Shown: one piece after another, positions 52,522 through 62,845 of the stretch
How the letters are laid out: every line of letters begins with the position of its first letter
How positions within the stretch are numbered: position 1 is the stretch's first letter
Origin: a bacterium
Lineage (GTDB): Bacteria; Desulfobacterota; Binatia; DP-6
Reading direction: 5' to 3'
Assembly (NCBI GenBank): GCA_026129405.1
Contig: JAHCID010000001.1
Span: 651,237 to 715,236, forward strand
DNA: 64,000 bases
Translations under genes and position numbers: made by a program
The notes under the pieces: generated by a model
What the model was told of the DNA's origin: nothing
Databases searched by the model: none
The model's input: only the letters and a program-made list of their open reading frames with translations

Positions 52522-54228
52522 GTGGCGGACGGGGATCGGCTGGGGGCCATCGTACTGGCGGCGGGGCTCGGCACCCGCATGCGTTCGGAGCGGGCGAAGG
52601 TCCTGCACGAGCTGGGCGGGTGGACCCTCCTGCGCTGGGTGCTCGATGCGCTCGGCTCGCTCGACCCGGACCGGGTCGCGGTCGTGGTCGGGCATCAAGC
52701 CGACGCCGTCCGCGCCGAGGCGGCGCGCGCGGGCCTGCGCGGCCTCGCATTCGCGCACCAGGCGGAGCAGCGCGGAACCGGGCACGCCGTCCAGTGCGCG
52801 GTGCCGGCGCTGGAGGGCTTCGCGGGCGACGTCCTCATCCTCTATGGCGACGCCCCGCGCATCCGCCGCGAGACGCTCGCCCGCCTGGTCGAGACGCACC
52901 GGCGCGAGCGCGCCGACCTCACGCTGCTCACGGTGCGTTTCCCAGATCCGAAGGGCTATGGCAGGATCGTTCGCGAGCCTGATGGGCGGGTGCTCGGCAT
53001 CGTCGAGGAACGCGATGCGACGCTGGCCGAGAAGGCGATCACCGAGGTCAATCCGGGTTTCTACTGTGTTCGCACCGACGTCCTGCTCCCGCTCCTTGGT
53101 GAGCTGCGGTCGGACAACGCGCAGGGGGAGTTCTACTTGACCGACGTCGTGGGCCTGGCGGCACGCGGCGGCAAGCGCGTCGTCGCGGTCGAGAGCGATC
53201 GGCCGGACGAGGTCGCGGGCATCAACACCCGCTCCGAGCTGGCACGCCTCGAGACCCAGCGCCGGGACGAGGTCGCCCTGCGTTGGATGGACGCGGGCGT
53301 GACGTTCGAGGATCCGGCCACCGCCTACGTCGGGCCCGAGGTCGAGATCGGCGCCGACACCGTGATCGGTCCGAACGTGACCCTGCGCGGGCGCACCCGC
53401 ATCGGGCGCAACTGCCGCCTCGACGGCAACGCCTGGATCACCGACGCCGTGCTCGCCGACGGCGTCCACCTGCGCTTCTCCTGCGTCATCGAGGAGGCCG
53501 AGGTCGGTGCCGGCGCGATCATCGGGCCGTTCGCGCGCCTGCGCCCGGGAACGCGGCTCGCGGAGCAGGTGCACATCGGCAACTTCGTCGAGTGCAAGAA
53601 GGCCGACGTCGGCCCGCGCACCAAGGCGAACCACCTGACCTACCTCGGCGACTGCGAGATCGGGCCCGACACCAACGTCGGTGCCGGCACGATCACCTGC
53701 AACTACGACGGCTTCGAGAAGCACCGCACGCGCATCGGGGCGCGCGTGCAGATCGGCAGCGACACGCAGCTGGTCGCGCCCGTGACGGTGGGCGACGACG
53801 CCTACGTCGGCGCCGGCACCACGGTGACGAAGGACGTCCCGCCGGGCGCGCTGGTCGTGAGCCGCGTTCCCCCGCGCTTCGTGGAGGGCTGGGTCGCGCG
53901 CTTTCGTGCGCGCGCCACCGGCGCGGAGCCGGCGGCCGCGCGCCCGAAGGCGGGCGCCACGAAGCCGGTGGCCACGACGTCGGTGGCGACGAAGCCGGTG
54001 AAGACGAAGCCGGTGAAGACGACGTCGACGAAGAAGACGTCGGCGAAAAAGCCGGCCGGGAAGACGCAGGCCGGGAGCACGAAGGCCGGCGCCGCGAAGA
54101 CCGCGGCCAAGCGTGTCGCGATGCAGGCGAAGGACGCCCGCAAGCGACGCAAGCCCGCCGGCACGGCCGGCGGCCGGAAGACCGCGGTCGGGCGCAAGCG
54201 AAGGCCCCGCCCGCGGCGAGGACGTTAG
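52522..54228 (+). CDS. glmU: Bifunctional GlmU with Lys/Ala/Pro-rich C-terminal tail
   Basis: 568 residues from GTG 52522. Uridylyltransferase half: LAAGLGTRMRSERAKVLHE. Left-handed beta-helix acetyltransferase half with KANHLTYLGD (catalytic His), TNVGAGTITCNYDG. It acetylates glucosamine-1-phosphate and makes UDP-GlcNAc. The normal GlmU end (GALVVSRVPPRFVEGW) is at about residue 460; a tail of about 100 residues rich in Lys, Thr, Ala and Pro follows (KPVKTKPVKTTSTKKTS), like histone H1 or AlgP. Four bases before glmS. Confidence 0.95.
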   Translation: MADGDRLGAIVLAAGLGTRMRSERAKVLHELGGWTLLRWVLDALGSLDPDRVAVVVGHQADAVRAEAARAGLRGLAFAHQAEQRGTGHAVQCAVPALEGFAGDVLILYGDAPRIRRETLARLVETHRRERADLTLLTVRFPDPKGYGRIVREPDGRVLGIVEERDATLAEKAITEVNPGFYCVRTDVLLPLLGELRSDNAQGEFYLTDVVGLAARGGKRVVAVESDRPDEVAGINTRSELARLETQRRDEVALRWMDAGVTFEDPATAYVGPEVEIGADTVIGPNVTLRGRTRIGRNCRLDGNAWITDAVLADGVHLRFSCVIEEAEVGAGAIIGPFARLRPGTRLAEQVHIGNFVECKKADVGPRTKANHLTYLGDCEIGPDTNVGAGTITCNYDGFEKHRTRIGARVQIGSDTQLVAPVTVGDDAYVGAGTTVTKDVPPGALVVSRVPPRFVEGWVARFRARATGAEPAAARPKAGATKPVATTSVATKPVKTKPVKTTSTKKTSAKKPAGKTQAGSTKAGAAKTAAKRVAMQAKDARKRRKPAGTAGGRKTAVGRKRRPRPRRGR

Positions 54229-54232
54229 AACC

Positions 54233-56059
54233 ATGTGCGGCATCGTCGGATACATCGGCCCGCGGGAGGCCACCCCCGTCCTGCTCTCCGGGCTGCGCAA
54301 GCTCGAGTACCGCGGCTACGACTCGGCAGGCCTCGCCGCGTTCACGAACGGTCACATCGAGGTGCGCCGCTCGGTCGGCAAGCTCGACAATCTGGAGACC
54401 CTGCTGCGCGACCAGCCCCTCGGCGGCACGCCGGGCATCGGCCACACGCGCTGGGCGACGCACGGGCGGCCCTCGGAGCAGAACGCGCATCCGCATCGCG
54501 CCGGCCGCATCGTCGTCATCCACAACGGCATCATCGAGAACTTCCTCGACCTGCGGCACGCGCTCGCGAAGCGGGGCCGCAAGATGGCGTCGGAGACCGA
54601 TACCGAGGTGATCTCGCACCTGATCGACGAGCTCGTCGAGCAGGGGCTCGGCCTCGCCGAGGCCACGCGGCGCGCGATCAGGCAGCTCGAGGGCTCGTAC
54701 TCGATCGTCGTGCTCTCCGAGGACGAGCCGAACCACATGATGGCCGCGAAGAGCGCGACGCCGATCGTGCTCGGGCTCGGCGAGGGCGAGAACTTCGTCG
54801 CCTCCGACATCCCGGCGCTGCTCGAGTACACGCGCCGGGTCGTGTTCCTCGAGGACGGCGAGGTCGCCGACGTCTCGCGCGCGGGCGTCGAGATCACGAC
54901 CTTCGACGGCACGCCCGTCGAGCGCGAGCCGAAGGTGGTCGCGTGGGACGCCGTCACCGCACAGAAGGGCGGCTTCAAGCACTTCCTCCTGAAGGAGATC
55001 CACGAGCAGCCGCAGGCCATCATCGACACCATGCGCGGCCGCCTCCTGCAGGAAGAGGGCGACGTGCAGCTCGACGTCGAGGTCACCGCGAAGCTGCCGA
55101 CCAACGTCGAGCGCTGCGTGCTGGTCGCGTGCGGCACGGCGTGGCACGCCTGCCTGGTCGGCAAGTTCCTGATCGAGCGCCTCGCCGGCATCCCGTGCGA
55201 GGTCGACTACGGCAGCGAGTTCCGTTACCGCGACCCGATCCTCGACGAGAAGACGCTGCTCATGGTGGTGTCGCAGTCGGGCGAGACGGCCGACACGCTG
55301 GCCGCGGTCGAGACGGGCCGCGAGCACGGCACGCCGGTGCTGGCCATCTGCAACGTCGTCGACTCGTCGATCGCGCGTCGCGCGACGGCGACGCTCTACA
55401 CGCACGCCGGGCCCGAGATCAGCGTCGCCAGCACGAAGGCGTTCACCACGCAGCTGACGGCGCTCTACCTCCTCGCGCTGCACCTCGGCCGCCGCCGCGG
55501 CGTCATCGACGCCGAGCGCGGGCGCCAGCTGGTGAGCGATCTCGTCGCGCTCCCGCATCACGTGCGCGACGTGCTGGCGCGCGAGAAGCTGCTCGAGCGG
55601 GTCGCGAAGAAGTACGGCCAGTCGCAGGACTTCCTCTACATCGGCCGCGGCGTGAACTACCCGGTGGCGCTCGAGGGCGCCCTCAAGCTGAAGGAGATCT
55701 CCTACATCCACGCCGAGGGCTACCCGGCGGGCGAGATGAAGCACGGCCCGATCGCGCTCATCAACGAGGAGATGCCCGTCGTCGTGCTGATTCCGCACGA
55801 CGCGGTCTTCCAGAAGACGCTCTCCAACCTGAAGGAGGTCGAGTCGCGCGGCGGGCGCATCATCGTGGTCACCGACGAGCGCAGCGAGGAGCTGGAGGAC
55901 GTCGCCTGGGAGGTGCTCACGGTGCCGCGTACCAACGAGCTGCTGATGCCGATCCTGCTGACGATCCCGCTCCAGCTGCTCGCCTACCACGTCGCGGTCT
56001 ACCGCGGCACGGACGTCGATCAGCCGCGCAACCTCGCGAAGAGCGTCACGGTCGAGTAG
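54233..56059 (+). CDS. glmS: Glutamine-fructose-6-phosphate aminotransferase
   Basis: 608 residues. The N-terminal glutaminase starts MCGIVGYIG with Cys2 as nucleophile, then LEYRGYDSAGLA and GHTRWATHG. Two SIS domains follow (VSQSGETADTLAA, TKAFTTQLTAL) and the end is DQPRNLAKSVTVE. Makes glucosamine-6-phosphate for cell-wall synthesis. Coupled with glmU. No GlmS ribozyme is visible, the gap being four bases. Confidence 0.97.
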   Translation: MCGIVGYIGPREATPVLLSGLRKLEYRGYDSAGLAAFTNGHIEVRRSVGKLDNLETLLRDQPLGGTPGIGHTRWATHGRPSEQNAHPHRAGRIVVIHNGIIENFLDLRHALAKRGRKMASETDTEVISHLIDELVEQGLGLAEATRRAIRQLEGSYSIVVLSEDEPNHMMAAKSATPIVLGLGEGENFVASDIPALLEYTRRVVFLEDGEVADVSRAGVEITTFDGTPVEREPKVVAWDAVTAQKGGFKHFLLKEIHEQPQAIIDTMRGRLLQEEGDVQLDVEVTAKLPTNVERCVLVACGTAWHACLVGKFLIERLAGIPCEVDYGSEFRYRDPILDEKTLLMVVSQSGETADTLAAVETGREHGTPVLAICNVVDSSIARRATATLYTHAGPEISVASTKAFTTQLTALYLLALHLGRRRGVIDAERGRQLVSDLVALPHHVRDVLAREKLLERVAKKYGQSQDFLYIGRGVNYPVALEGALKLKEISYIHAEGYPAGEMKHGPIALINEEMPVVVLIPHDAVFQKTLSNLKEVESRGGRIIVVTDERSEELEDVAWEVLTVPRTNELLMPILLTIPLQLLAYHVAVYRGTDVDQPRNLAKSVTVE

Positions 56060-56087
56060 CCGTCGGGCGGTCGCCCGCGCCGCCGGG

Positions 56088-57344
56088 TCACCGCCGGCGC
56101 ACGGAGAACGCGCCGCAGGGGATGCGGCCGATCGCGGCGATGCCCTGGAGGGCCGCGTTCGCGGTGACGCCGATGGCCGTGCCGTCGAACGCCGCGGGAC
56201 CCGCACCGACGACGCCGGCCAGGTCGGCCTGGATCCGGCGCAGCAGCAGCTGGTCCGCGGGGGTGAAGTAGACGGGGACGTCCGGGTCGGCGCGGCGGAA
56301 GACGCGCTCGATCGAGACGGCGTCGGCGTAGGTCACGGGCGGGATGGTGGCGGGGTCGACGAACGGCGGGCGCTCGTCCGCCTCCGCGATCGCCATCACC
56401 GTGCGGAAGCCGACGCGGCTCTGCAGGCGCAGCTTGGCGAAGTCGACGTTCTCGATGGTGTCGCCGACGTGGTGGTAGCAGGGGCCCGACGAGTCGCCGA
56501 AGAAGACCGTGGGCACGCGCCCGTACTGCACGAGATTCGCGTAGTCGCTGCGCAGCTCGCCGAAGAGGTAGCTGACCGGCGCGGTGTCGATGTCCTCCTT
56601 CGCCACCGCGCCGGCGACGAAGCCGCCGAGCGCGCTGCCGCCGGTCTCGGCGCCGACCGCGAAGCTCGTGCGCGCGAGCGAGGGCAGCAGGTTCGAGCCC
56701 TGGAGATCGAAGTTCACGTAGGCGACGGTCTGCGCGAGCGGGATGAGCGGCTCGTCCGACACCCAGTAGCGCGAGCCGACGAGACCGTCCTCCTCGCTGT
56801 CCCACAGGACCAGCGCGACGGTGCGGCGCGGCGGCTCGGGCAGCGAGCGGATGGCCTTCCCGATGGCGAGGACGATCGCCGTGCCGGCGGCGTTGTCGGT
56901 CGCCCCGGGGCAGCGCACCCCGCCGGGGACGCCGCGCGAGCGGCAGTCGCCGTTGGCGTCGCTGCGCGTGCCGAGGTGGTCGTAGTGGCCGCCGACGAGG
57001 ACCACCTCGTTCGGCAGCTCGCGGCCGGGGATCACGGCGACGAGGTTGGTCCCCATGTTGTCCCCGCGCACGAACGGCTGCCGGTAGGCGTCGTAGGCAC
57101 GGCCCCCGTGGACGCCCTCCCCCAGCCGTCGCAGCTTGCGGATCAGGTAGCGCTGCGCCTTCGAGGACTCGGGGGTGGCGTTGTCCCGGCCCATGTAGCC
57201 CGGCCCGGCCAGGCGTTTCGTGATGGCCTTGAGCCCCCGGGTGGCCTCGGACCGGGCGGCCTTCTCGACGGCCGACGGCTCCAACGCGAGGGCGGGTATC
57301 GCGACGGCCAGAGCGGCTGCGCAGAGGAAAGCCGGGGTCCGCAT
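56088..57344 (-). CDS. Secreted M28 family zinc peptidase
   Basis: 418 residues with a signal peptide. Zinc-ligand motifs VVLVGGHYDHLGT (His, Asp), PGATDNAAGTA (Asp), LWDSEEDGLVGS (Glu pair), VNFDLQGS (Asp) and CYHHVGDT (His) are all present. Aminopeptidase or related, in periplasm or outside. It converges on glmS; a small GC hairpin CGGGCG-GT-CGCCCG lies at 56064-56077 in between. Confidence 0.88.
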   Translation of the reverse strand: MRTPAFLCAAALAVAIPALALEPSAVEKAARSEATRGLKAITKRLAGPGYMGRDNATPESSKAQRYLIRKLRRLGEGVHGGRAYDAYRQPFVRGDNMGTNLVAVIPGRELPNEVVLVGGHYDHLGTRSDANGDCRSRGVPGGVRCPGATDNAAGTAIVLAIGKAIRSLPEPPRRTVALVLWDSEEDGLVGSRYWVSDEPLIPLAQTVAYVNFDLQGSNLLPSLARTSFAVGAETGGSALGGFVAGAVAKEDIDTAPVSYLFGELRSDYANLVQYGRVPTVFFGDSSGPCYHHVGDTIENVDFAKLRLQSRVGFRTVMAIAEADERPPFVDPATIPPVTYADAVSIERVFRRADPDVPVYFTPADQLLLRRIQADLAGVVGAGPAAFDGTAIGVTANAALQGIAAIGRIPCGAFSVRRR

Positions 57345-57434
57345 GGGCCGGGGCTAACATGCGGGATTCGCGGGCGGCAACGAAAAACCGCCTCGCTGGC
57401 CTCGCCGGGGGCCCGTGGCTATCATCCGACCCCG

Positions 57435-58634
<1,200 letters not shown>

Positions 58635-58638
58635 CGGC

Positions 58639-60369
58639 GTGCGCGCGCTCGGATCCGTCGTCCGCCGGCGCCCGGCCGGCCTCTTCGCGGTAGGCGGCGG
58701 GGCCGCCCTGGCGGTCGCGCTGCTGCTCGGCGTCGCCCACGCGGACGAGCAGGTCCGTGCCTCGTTGCGGGCGACCGCCGCCGAGGCGACCGTCGAGCTC
58801 GTCATCGCACCCGGCTGGCACGTCAACGCGACGAAGCCGCGCGACGAGTTCCTGATCCCGACCTCGCTGGCGCTCGCGCCGCCCGACGGCGTCACGGCAG
58901 GTCCGGTGCGCTGGCCCGAGCCCGTCGATCGTCCCCTCGCCTTCTCCGGCGGCAAGCCGATGCTGCTCTTCGAGGGCACCGTGCGTGCGACGGCGCCGCT
59001 TTCCGGCAGCGCGGCGCCGGGCGCGGGTCCCCTGCGCGCGACGCTGCGCTATCAGGCGTGCAGCGACACCACCTGTCTGCCGCCGCAGACCGTCGAGCTC
59101 GAGGCCGCGCCGCCCGACGCCGCGGCGGTCGGCACGCCGGGCGGCACGGTGCACGGCGGACAGGAGATCGCCGATCTCGTCGCCCGCTTCGGTTGGGGCC
59201 TCACGTTCCTGTGGATCGCCATGGTCGGTCTGGCGCTGAACCTCACGCCCTGCGTCTACCCGCTCATCTCGGTGACCGTCGCTTTCTTCGGCGGCCGCAC
59301 GGGCACCGACAGCACCCGCGCCGTGCCCCACGCGGTCGTGTACGTGCTGGGCATCTGCCTCACGTTCTCGGGGCTCGGCGTCGCGGCGGCGCTCACCGGT
59401 TCGCTCTTCGGTGCGGCGATGCAGCAGCCGGCGGTCCTCGGCGGCATCGCGCTCCTCATGGCCGCGCTCGCGCTCGGCAACTTCGGGCTCTACCAGATCC
59501 GCATGCCCTCGGCCGTGCTGCAGTGGGCCGGACGCGCCGGCGAAGGCTATCTCGGCGCGCTCTTCATGGGGCTCACGATGGGCGTCGTCGGCGCGCCCTG
59601 CATCGGCCCCATCGTCGCCGCCCTGCTCCTCTTCGTCGGCGCGCAGCAGTCGGCGGCGCTCGGCTTCACGCTCTTCTTCGTGCTCGGGCTCGGCATGGGG
59701 CTGCCCTACGTCGCGCTCGCGGCGCTGGCCGGACGCCTGCGCCGCCTGCCGCGCAGCGGCGCGTGGCTGGCGTGGGTCGAGTGGCTCTTCGGCTTCCTGC
59801 TCCTGGGCCTCGCGATCCACTTCGCGACGCCGCTCCTGCCGCCCTGGGCCGTGCGCCTGGCGTGGGCGGCGCTCTTCGTGGCGGCCGGCGTGGTCCAGGG
59901 GTTCGTCGGCAGCCGCGGCTCGGCGCTGGGCTGGGCGCGTCGTGCGGCCGGCGTCGCGGTGATCGTCTTCGGGCTCGTCGGGCTTGGCTCGGCCGAGCGG
60001 GAGAGTGCGATCGTGTGGACGCCGTTCTCGGAGGCGGCGCTGGCGAGCGCCGTATCGGCGGGTCGTCCGGTGCTCATCGACTTCCAGGCCGCGTGGTGTC
60101 TGCCCTGCCGCGAGATGGAGCGTACGACCTTCCGCGATCCCGGCGTGGTGCGCGCCGCCGAGGCGTACGCGTCGCTGAAGGCCGACGTCACCGAGCAGGA
60201 CGCCGCGACCGAGGCGCTCATGCGACGCTGGGAGGTCCCCGGCGTGCCGACGTACGTGCTGCTCGGCCCCGACGGCAAGGAGCGCAAGCGCTTCATCGGC
60301 TACGTCGACGCGGGCACCTTCGCCGCCGAGCTGGTCGCCGCGGCCGAGACCGGTTCGCGCGGTGGCTGA
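58639..60369 (+). CDS. dsbD: Thiol:disulfide interchange protein DsbD
   Basis: 576 residues from GTG 58639. A signal is followed by an N-terminal DsbD-alpha domain (YQACSDTTCLPP, Cys about 141 and 146), an eight-helix membrane domain with NLTPCVYPLIS (Cys about 204) and GAPCIGPIV (Cys about 320), and a thioredoxin domain with AWCLPCREME (Cys487, Cys490). It moves electrons from cytosolic thioredoxin to periplasmic DsbC, DsbG or CcmG. Starts four bases after ribBX, and overlaps hslO by eight bases. Confidence 0.93.
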   Translation: MRALGSVVRRRPAGLFAVGGGAALAVALLLGVAHADEQVRASLRATAAEATVELVIAPGWHVNATKPRDEFLIPTSLALAPPDGVTAGPVRWPEPVDRPLAFSGGKPMLLFEGTVRATAPLSGSAAPGAGPLRATLRYQACSDTTCLPPQTVELEAAPPDAAAVGTPGGTVHGGQEIADLVARFGWGLTFLWIAMVGLALNLTPCVYPLISVTVAFFGGRTGTDSTRAVPHAVVYVLGICLTFSGLGVAAALTGSLFGAAMQQPAVLGGIALLMAALALGNFGLYQIRMPSAVLQWAGRAGEGYLGALFMGLTMGVVGAPCIGPIVAALLLFVGAQQSAALGFTLFFVLGLGMGLPYVALAALAGRLRRLPRSGAWLAWVEWLFGFLLLGLAIHFATPLLPPWAVRLAWAALFVAAGVVQGFVGSRGSALGWARRAAGVAVIVFGLVGLGSAERESAIVWTPFSEAALASAVSAGRPVLIDFQAAWCLPCREMERTTFRDPGVVRAAEAYASLKADVTEQDAATEALMRRWEVPGVPTYVLLGPDGKERKRFIGYVDAGTFAAELVAAAETGSRGG

Positions 60370-61237
60370 CGAGCTGGTCCGTGCCCTCGTGGCCGGGGGC
60401 GCGGTGCGCGTGCTCGCCGCCGAGACGACCGCGCTCGTCGACGAGGCACGCCGGCGGCACGGCACCCTGCCGACCGCGACCGCGGCGCTCGGCCGCGCCC
60501 TCACCGGCGCGATGCTTCTGGCCGGCACGCTGAAGCGCGACGAGCGGCTCTCGCTCGAGTGGAGCGGCGACGGGCCGCTGCGCGGCGTCCTCGCCGACGC
60601 CACGCCCGACGGCGACGTGCGCGGCTACGTCGGCCGGCCGCAGATCCACCTCCCACCCCGCGCCGGCAAGCTCGACGTCGGCGGCGCGGTCGGGCGCGGC
60701 GTCCTCTGCGTGATGCGGCTGCCGCTCGCGGGCGGCACGCTCTACCGCAGCATCGTCCCGATCGTCTCCGGCGAGATCGGCGACGACCTCGCCTCGTATC
60801 TCGACCAGTCCGAGCAGACGCCCTCGGCCGTGGCCGTCGGCGTGTGGATCGAGGCGGACGGGCGGGTCGGTGCGGCGGGCGGGTACCTGCTCCAGGCCCT
60901 GCCCGACGCGCCGGACGACGTGCTCGAGCGCCTGGCGTCCCGGGTCGAGAACGCCCCGGCCCCGAGCGAGCTCGTCCGCGCCGGGCTCGGCGCCGCGGGA
61001 ATGCTCGGGGCGCTTCTCGGCGAGACGGTGCCCACGCTCGAGCGCCTGCCGGTCCGGTTCCGCTGCCGCTGCAATCGCGAGCGAGTGGTGGGTGCGATGG
61101 CCGCGCTCGGCCCGCAGGGTCTCGCCGAGCTCGTGGCGGAGGCGCCGGCCGCCGAGGTCGTGTGCGACTTCTGCGCGACCCGCTACACGTTCGGTCGCGA
61201 CGATCTCGGCGCGCTCCTGGGCTCGGGAAGCACATAA
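60362..61237 (+). CDS. hslO: Redox-regulated chaperone Hsp33
   Basis: 291 residues from GTG 60362. The fold is typical (MLLAGTLKRDERLSLEWSGDGPL, GYVGRP, SIVPIVSGEIGDDLASYL), and the C-terminal zinc centre has RCRCNRERV and VCDFCATRY (CxC plus CxxC). Cytosolic; switches to a holdase on oxidation. The overlap with dsbD ties thiol-redox functions in one transcript. Confidence 0.93.
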   Translation: MADELVRALVAGGAVRVLAAETTALVDEARRRHGTLPTATAALGRALTGAMLLAGTLKRDERLSLEWSGDGPLRGVLADATPDGDVRGYVGRPQIHLPPRAGKLDVGGAVGRGVLCVMRLPLAGGTLYRSIVPIVSGEIGDDLASYLDQSEQTPSAVAVGVWIEADGRVGAAGGYLLQALPDAPDDVLERLASRVENAPAPSELVRAGLGAAGMLGALLGETVPTLERLPVRFRCRCNRERVVGAMAALGPQGLAELVAEAPAAEVVCDFCATRYTFGRDDLGALLGSGST

Positions 61238-61391
61238 CGTCTTTCTCGATCGCGCGTCTTCTGGTGACCTAGGCAGACGGGCTGGTGCGTGCTACGGGCA
61301 CGGGTGTCGGTCCTCGGAGCGGGTGGCTGACGGGGCGTGGTGGCGGGCTCCGTGGCAATCACTCTTCTCGCACTGCGGAAGGAGGGCTCCG

Positions 61392-62612
61392 ATGAACTCG
61401 TCGCGTGACCGCATGGGTTGGCTCGCCGCACTGGCTCTCTCGCTCGTGCCGGCCTGGGCCATGGCGCAGCCGCTGCGAACGGATCTCAACTCGTACTTCA
61501 TCTTCGCCATGCGCAGCGTGAGCCTGAAGAACATGGACGTGCTGTCGCCGTGCAACACGGGGGTGAACTGCAAGCAGCCGGCGACGAACTCCGGCTGCGG
61601 GGTCGCGATCCATGAGAACTCGTTCTACGCCGACAACTCGCAGATCGCGGCCGACGTCACGCGCTGGCCGAAGGCAGGCGCGAACATCTACCAGCTGTTC
61701 AGCAACTTCCTCGTCAGCCCGCAGAACGTGAGCATCCGGCAGCCTGGCCCCGGGCCGAACGGCGAGAACCCGCTGTCGCTGCCGATCCTCGGTGACCTCG
61801 ACGGCGACGGGGTCCCGAGCTGTCAGACGGTCGGCCAGCAGTGCGTTCCCGACTTCGGCGACATCGAGGCGTTCTGCGGCCTGCCGAAGCCGTTCCCGGC
61901 CTGCGCCCCCGCGAAGACGGTCCTCGTGCAGCCGGGCAAGGACTGCATCGGCGCGCCCGACTCGATTCCCGGGAACGGCCAGTGCGACCTGCCGCCGGAC
62001 ACCTACGGCAATCTCAACGTGAACAACGGCGCCAGCATCAGTTTCGACGGCGGCACCTACCAATTCTGCGGCGTCAACATCGGCAAGAACACCAACAGCA
62101 CCGCGAAGTCGGCCGCGACGCTGAACATCGGCGGCAACGTCTCCGTCAACAACGGCTCGACGTTCGGCGCGCAGTGCGGCGACTTCACCGTGAACGCGGC
62201 AGGCGGCGGCTCGGTGGCGTTCGGCCGCAACGCCTCGGTGACCATGTTCCTGTGCGCGCCGCAGCGCAACGTCAGCCTCGGGCACAACAACGATCTGCTC
62301 GGGCGCTTCGTCGGCGACGTCGTCAACGCCGACTCGAACAATCGCGGGCGCTGCTGCGGCGGGCGCTGCGCCTGCTTCGACGAGTTCACGCCGACGCACG
62401 CGCCGGTCGGCGGGATCGTCACGCTGAAGAGCGGCTGCTCGCTGGCGAGCGTCACCGAGGTGCGCATCTGCGGCATCCCGGCGGTGATCGTTTCGCCGGG
62501 GGTCAACGAGATCCAGGTCCAGGTTCCCGCCGGCGCCGCCGGCGCGTGCACGGTCGAGGTCGACAGCTCGGCCGGTACCTTCATCGCGACCCTGAAGCTC
62601 ACCGTGCCCTGA
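61392..62612 (+). CDS. Secreted Cys-rich protein with C-terminal IPT/TIG-like domain, copy 1
   Basis: 406 residues from ATG 61392 (GGAGGG upstream). Signal peptide ends near AWAMAQ. The body (about 25-330) has a beta-solenoid-like stretch with Asn/Gly turns (GNLNVNNGASISFDGGTY, NVSVNNGSTFG, VAFGRNASVTMFLC), a Ca-binding-like LGDLDGDGVPSC, and 18 or so cysteines. CCGGRCACFDEF closes it. The last 75 residues are IPT/TIG-like (VGGIVTLKSGCS, GVNEIQVQVPAG). Function unknown; likely a surface or extracellular protein. The second copy follows. Confidence 0.75.
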   Translation: MNSSRDRMGWLAALALSLVPAWAMAQPLRTDLNSYFIFAMRSVSLKNMDVLSPCNTGVNCKQPATNSGCGVAIHENSFYADNSQIAADVTRWPKAGANIYQLFSNFLVSPQNVSIRQPGPGPNGENPLSLPILGDLDGDGVPSCQTVGQQCVPDFGDIEAFCGLPKPFPACAPAKTVLVQPGKDCIGAPDSIPGNGQCDLPPDTYGNLNVNNGASISFDGGTYQFCGVNIGKNTNSTAKSAATLNIGGNVSVNNGSTFGAQCGDFTVNAAGGGSVAFGRNASVTMFLCAPQRNVSLGHNNDLLGRFVGDVVNADSNNRGRCCGGRCACFDEFTPTHAPVGGIVTLKSGCSLASVTEVRICGIPAVIVSPGVNEIQVQVPAGAAGACTVEVDSSAGTFIATLKLTVP

Positions 62613-62634
62613 GCGGCCACGGCGCATCGCACGC

Positions 62635-62670
62635 CACGGGGCGGGGTCCTTCGCGGATCCCCGCCCCGTG
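62635..62670 (+). terminator. 12-bp GC hairpin between the two paralogues
   Basis: CACGGGGCGGGG (62635-62646) pairs exactly with CCCCGCCCCGTG (62659-62670) around a 12-base loop that itself contains TCC/GGA. There is no T-tract, and the palindrome CACATGTG follows at 62672-62679. Terminator or attenuator. Confidence 0.55.
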
Positions 62671-62845
62671 ACACATGTGCCAATCTGCGAACGTCGTCCT
62701 CGGCGGAAACATGCCCGTCGAGGGCGACCCCGGCGATGTCCGGACGTCGTTCGATCCCGTGCTGGTGGGTACGGGGCTCCTCGCTCCGGGAGGGGCGTGG
62801 TCGGGGCGGATCTCGGCGGCACCTACTTCCTGAAGGAGGGCTGCC

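Noticed and set aside
56064-56077. CGGGCG-GT-CGCCCG hairpin as a terminator between glmS and the peptidase gene
   Set aside because: The loop of two bases is too tight and there is no T-tract; mentioned only in the peptidase entry.
61238-61391. Riboswitch in the leader of copy 1 of the tandem paralogues
   Set aside because: The gap is GC-rich and shares some words with the leader of copy 2, but I could not draw a known riboswitch core such as a GEMM c-di-GMP motif.
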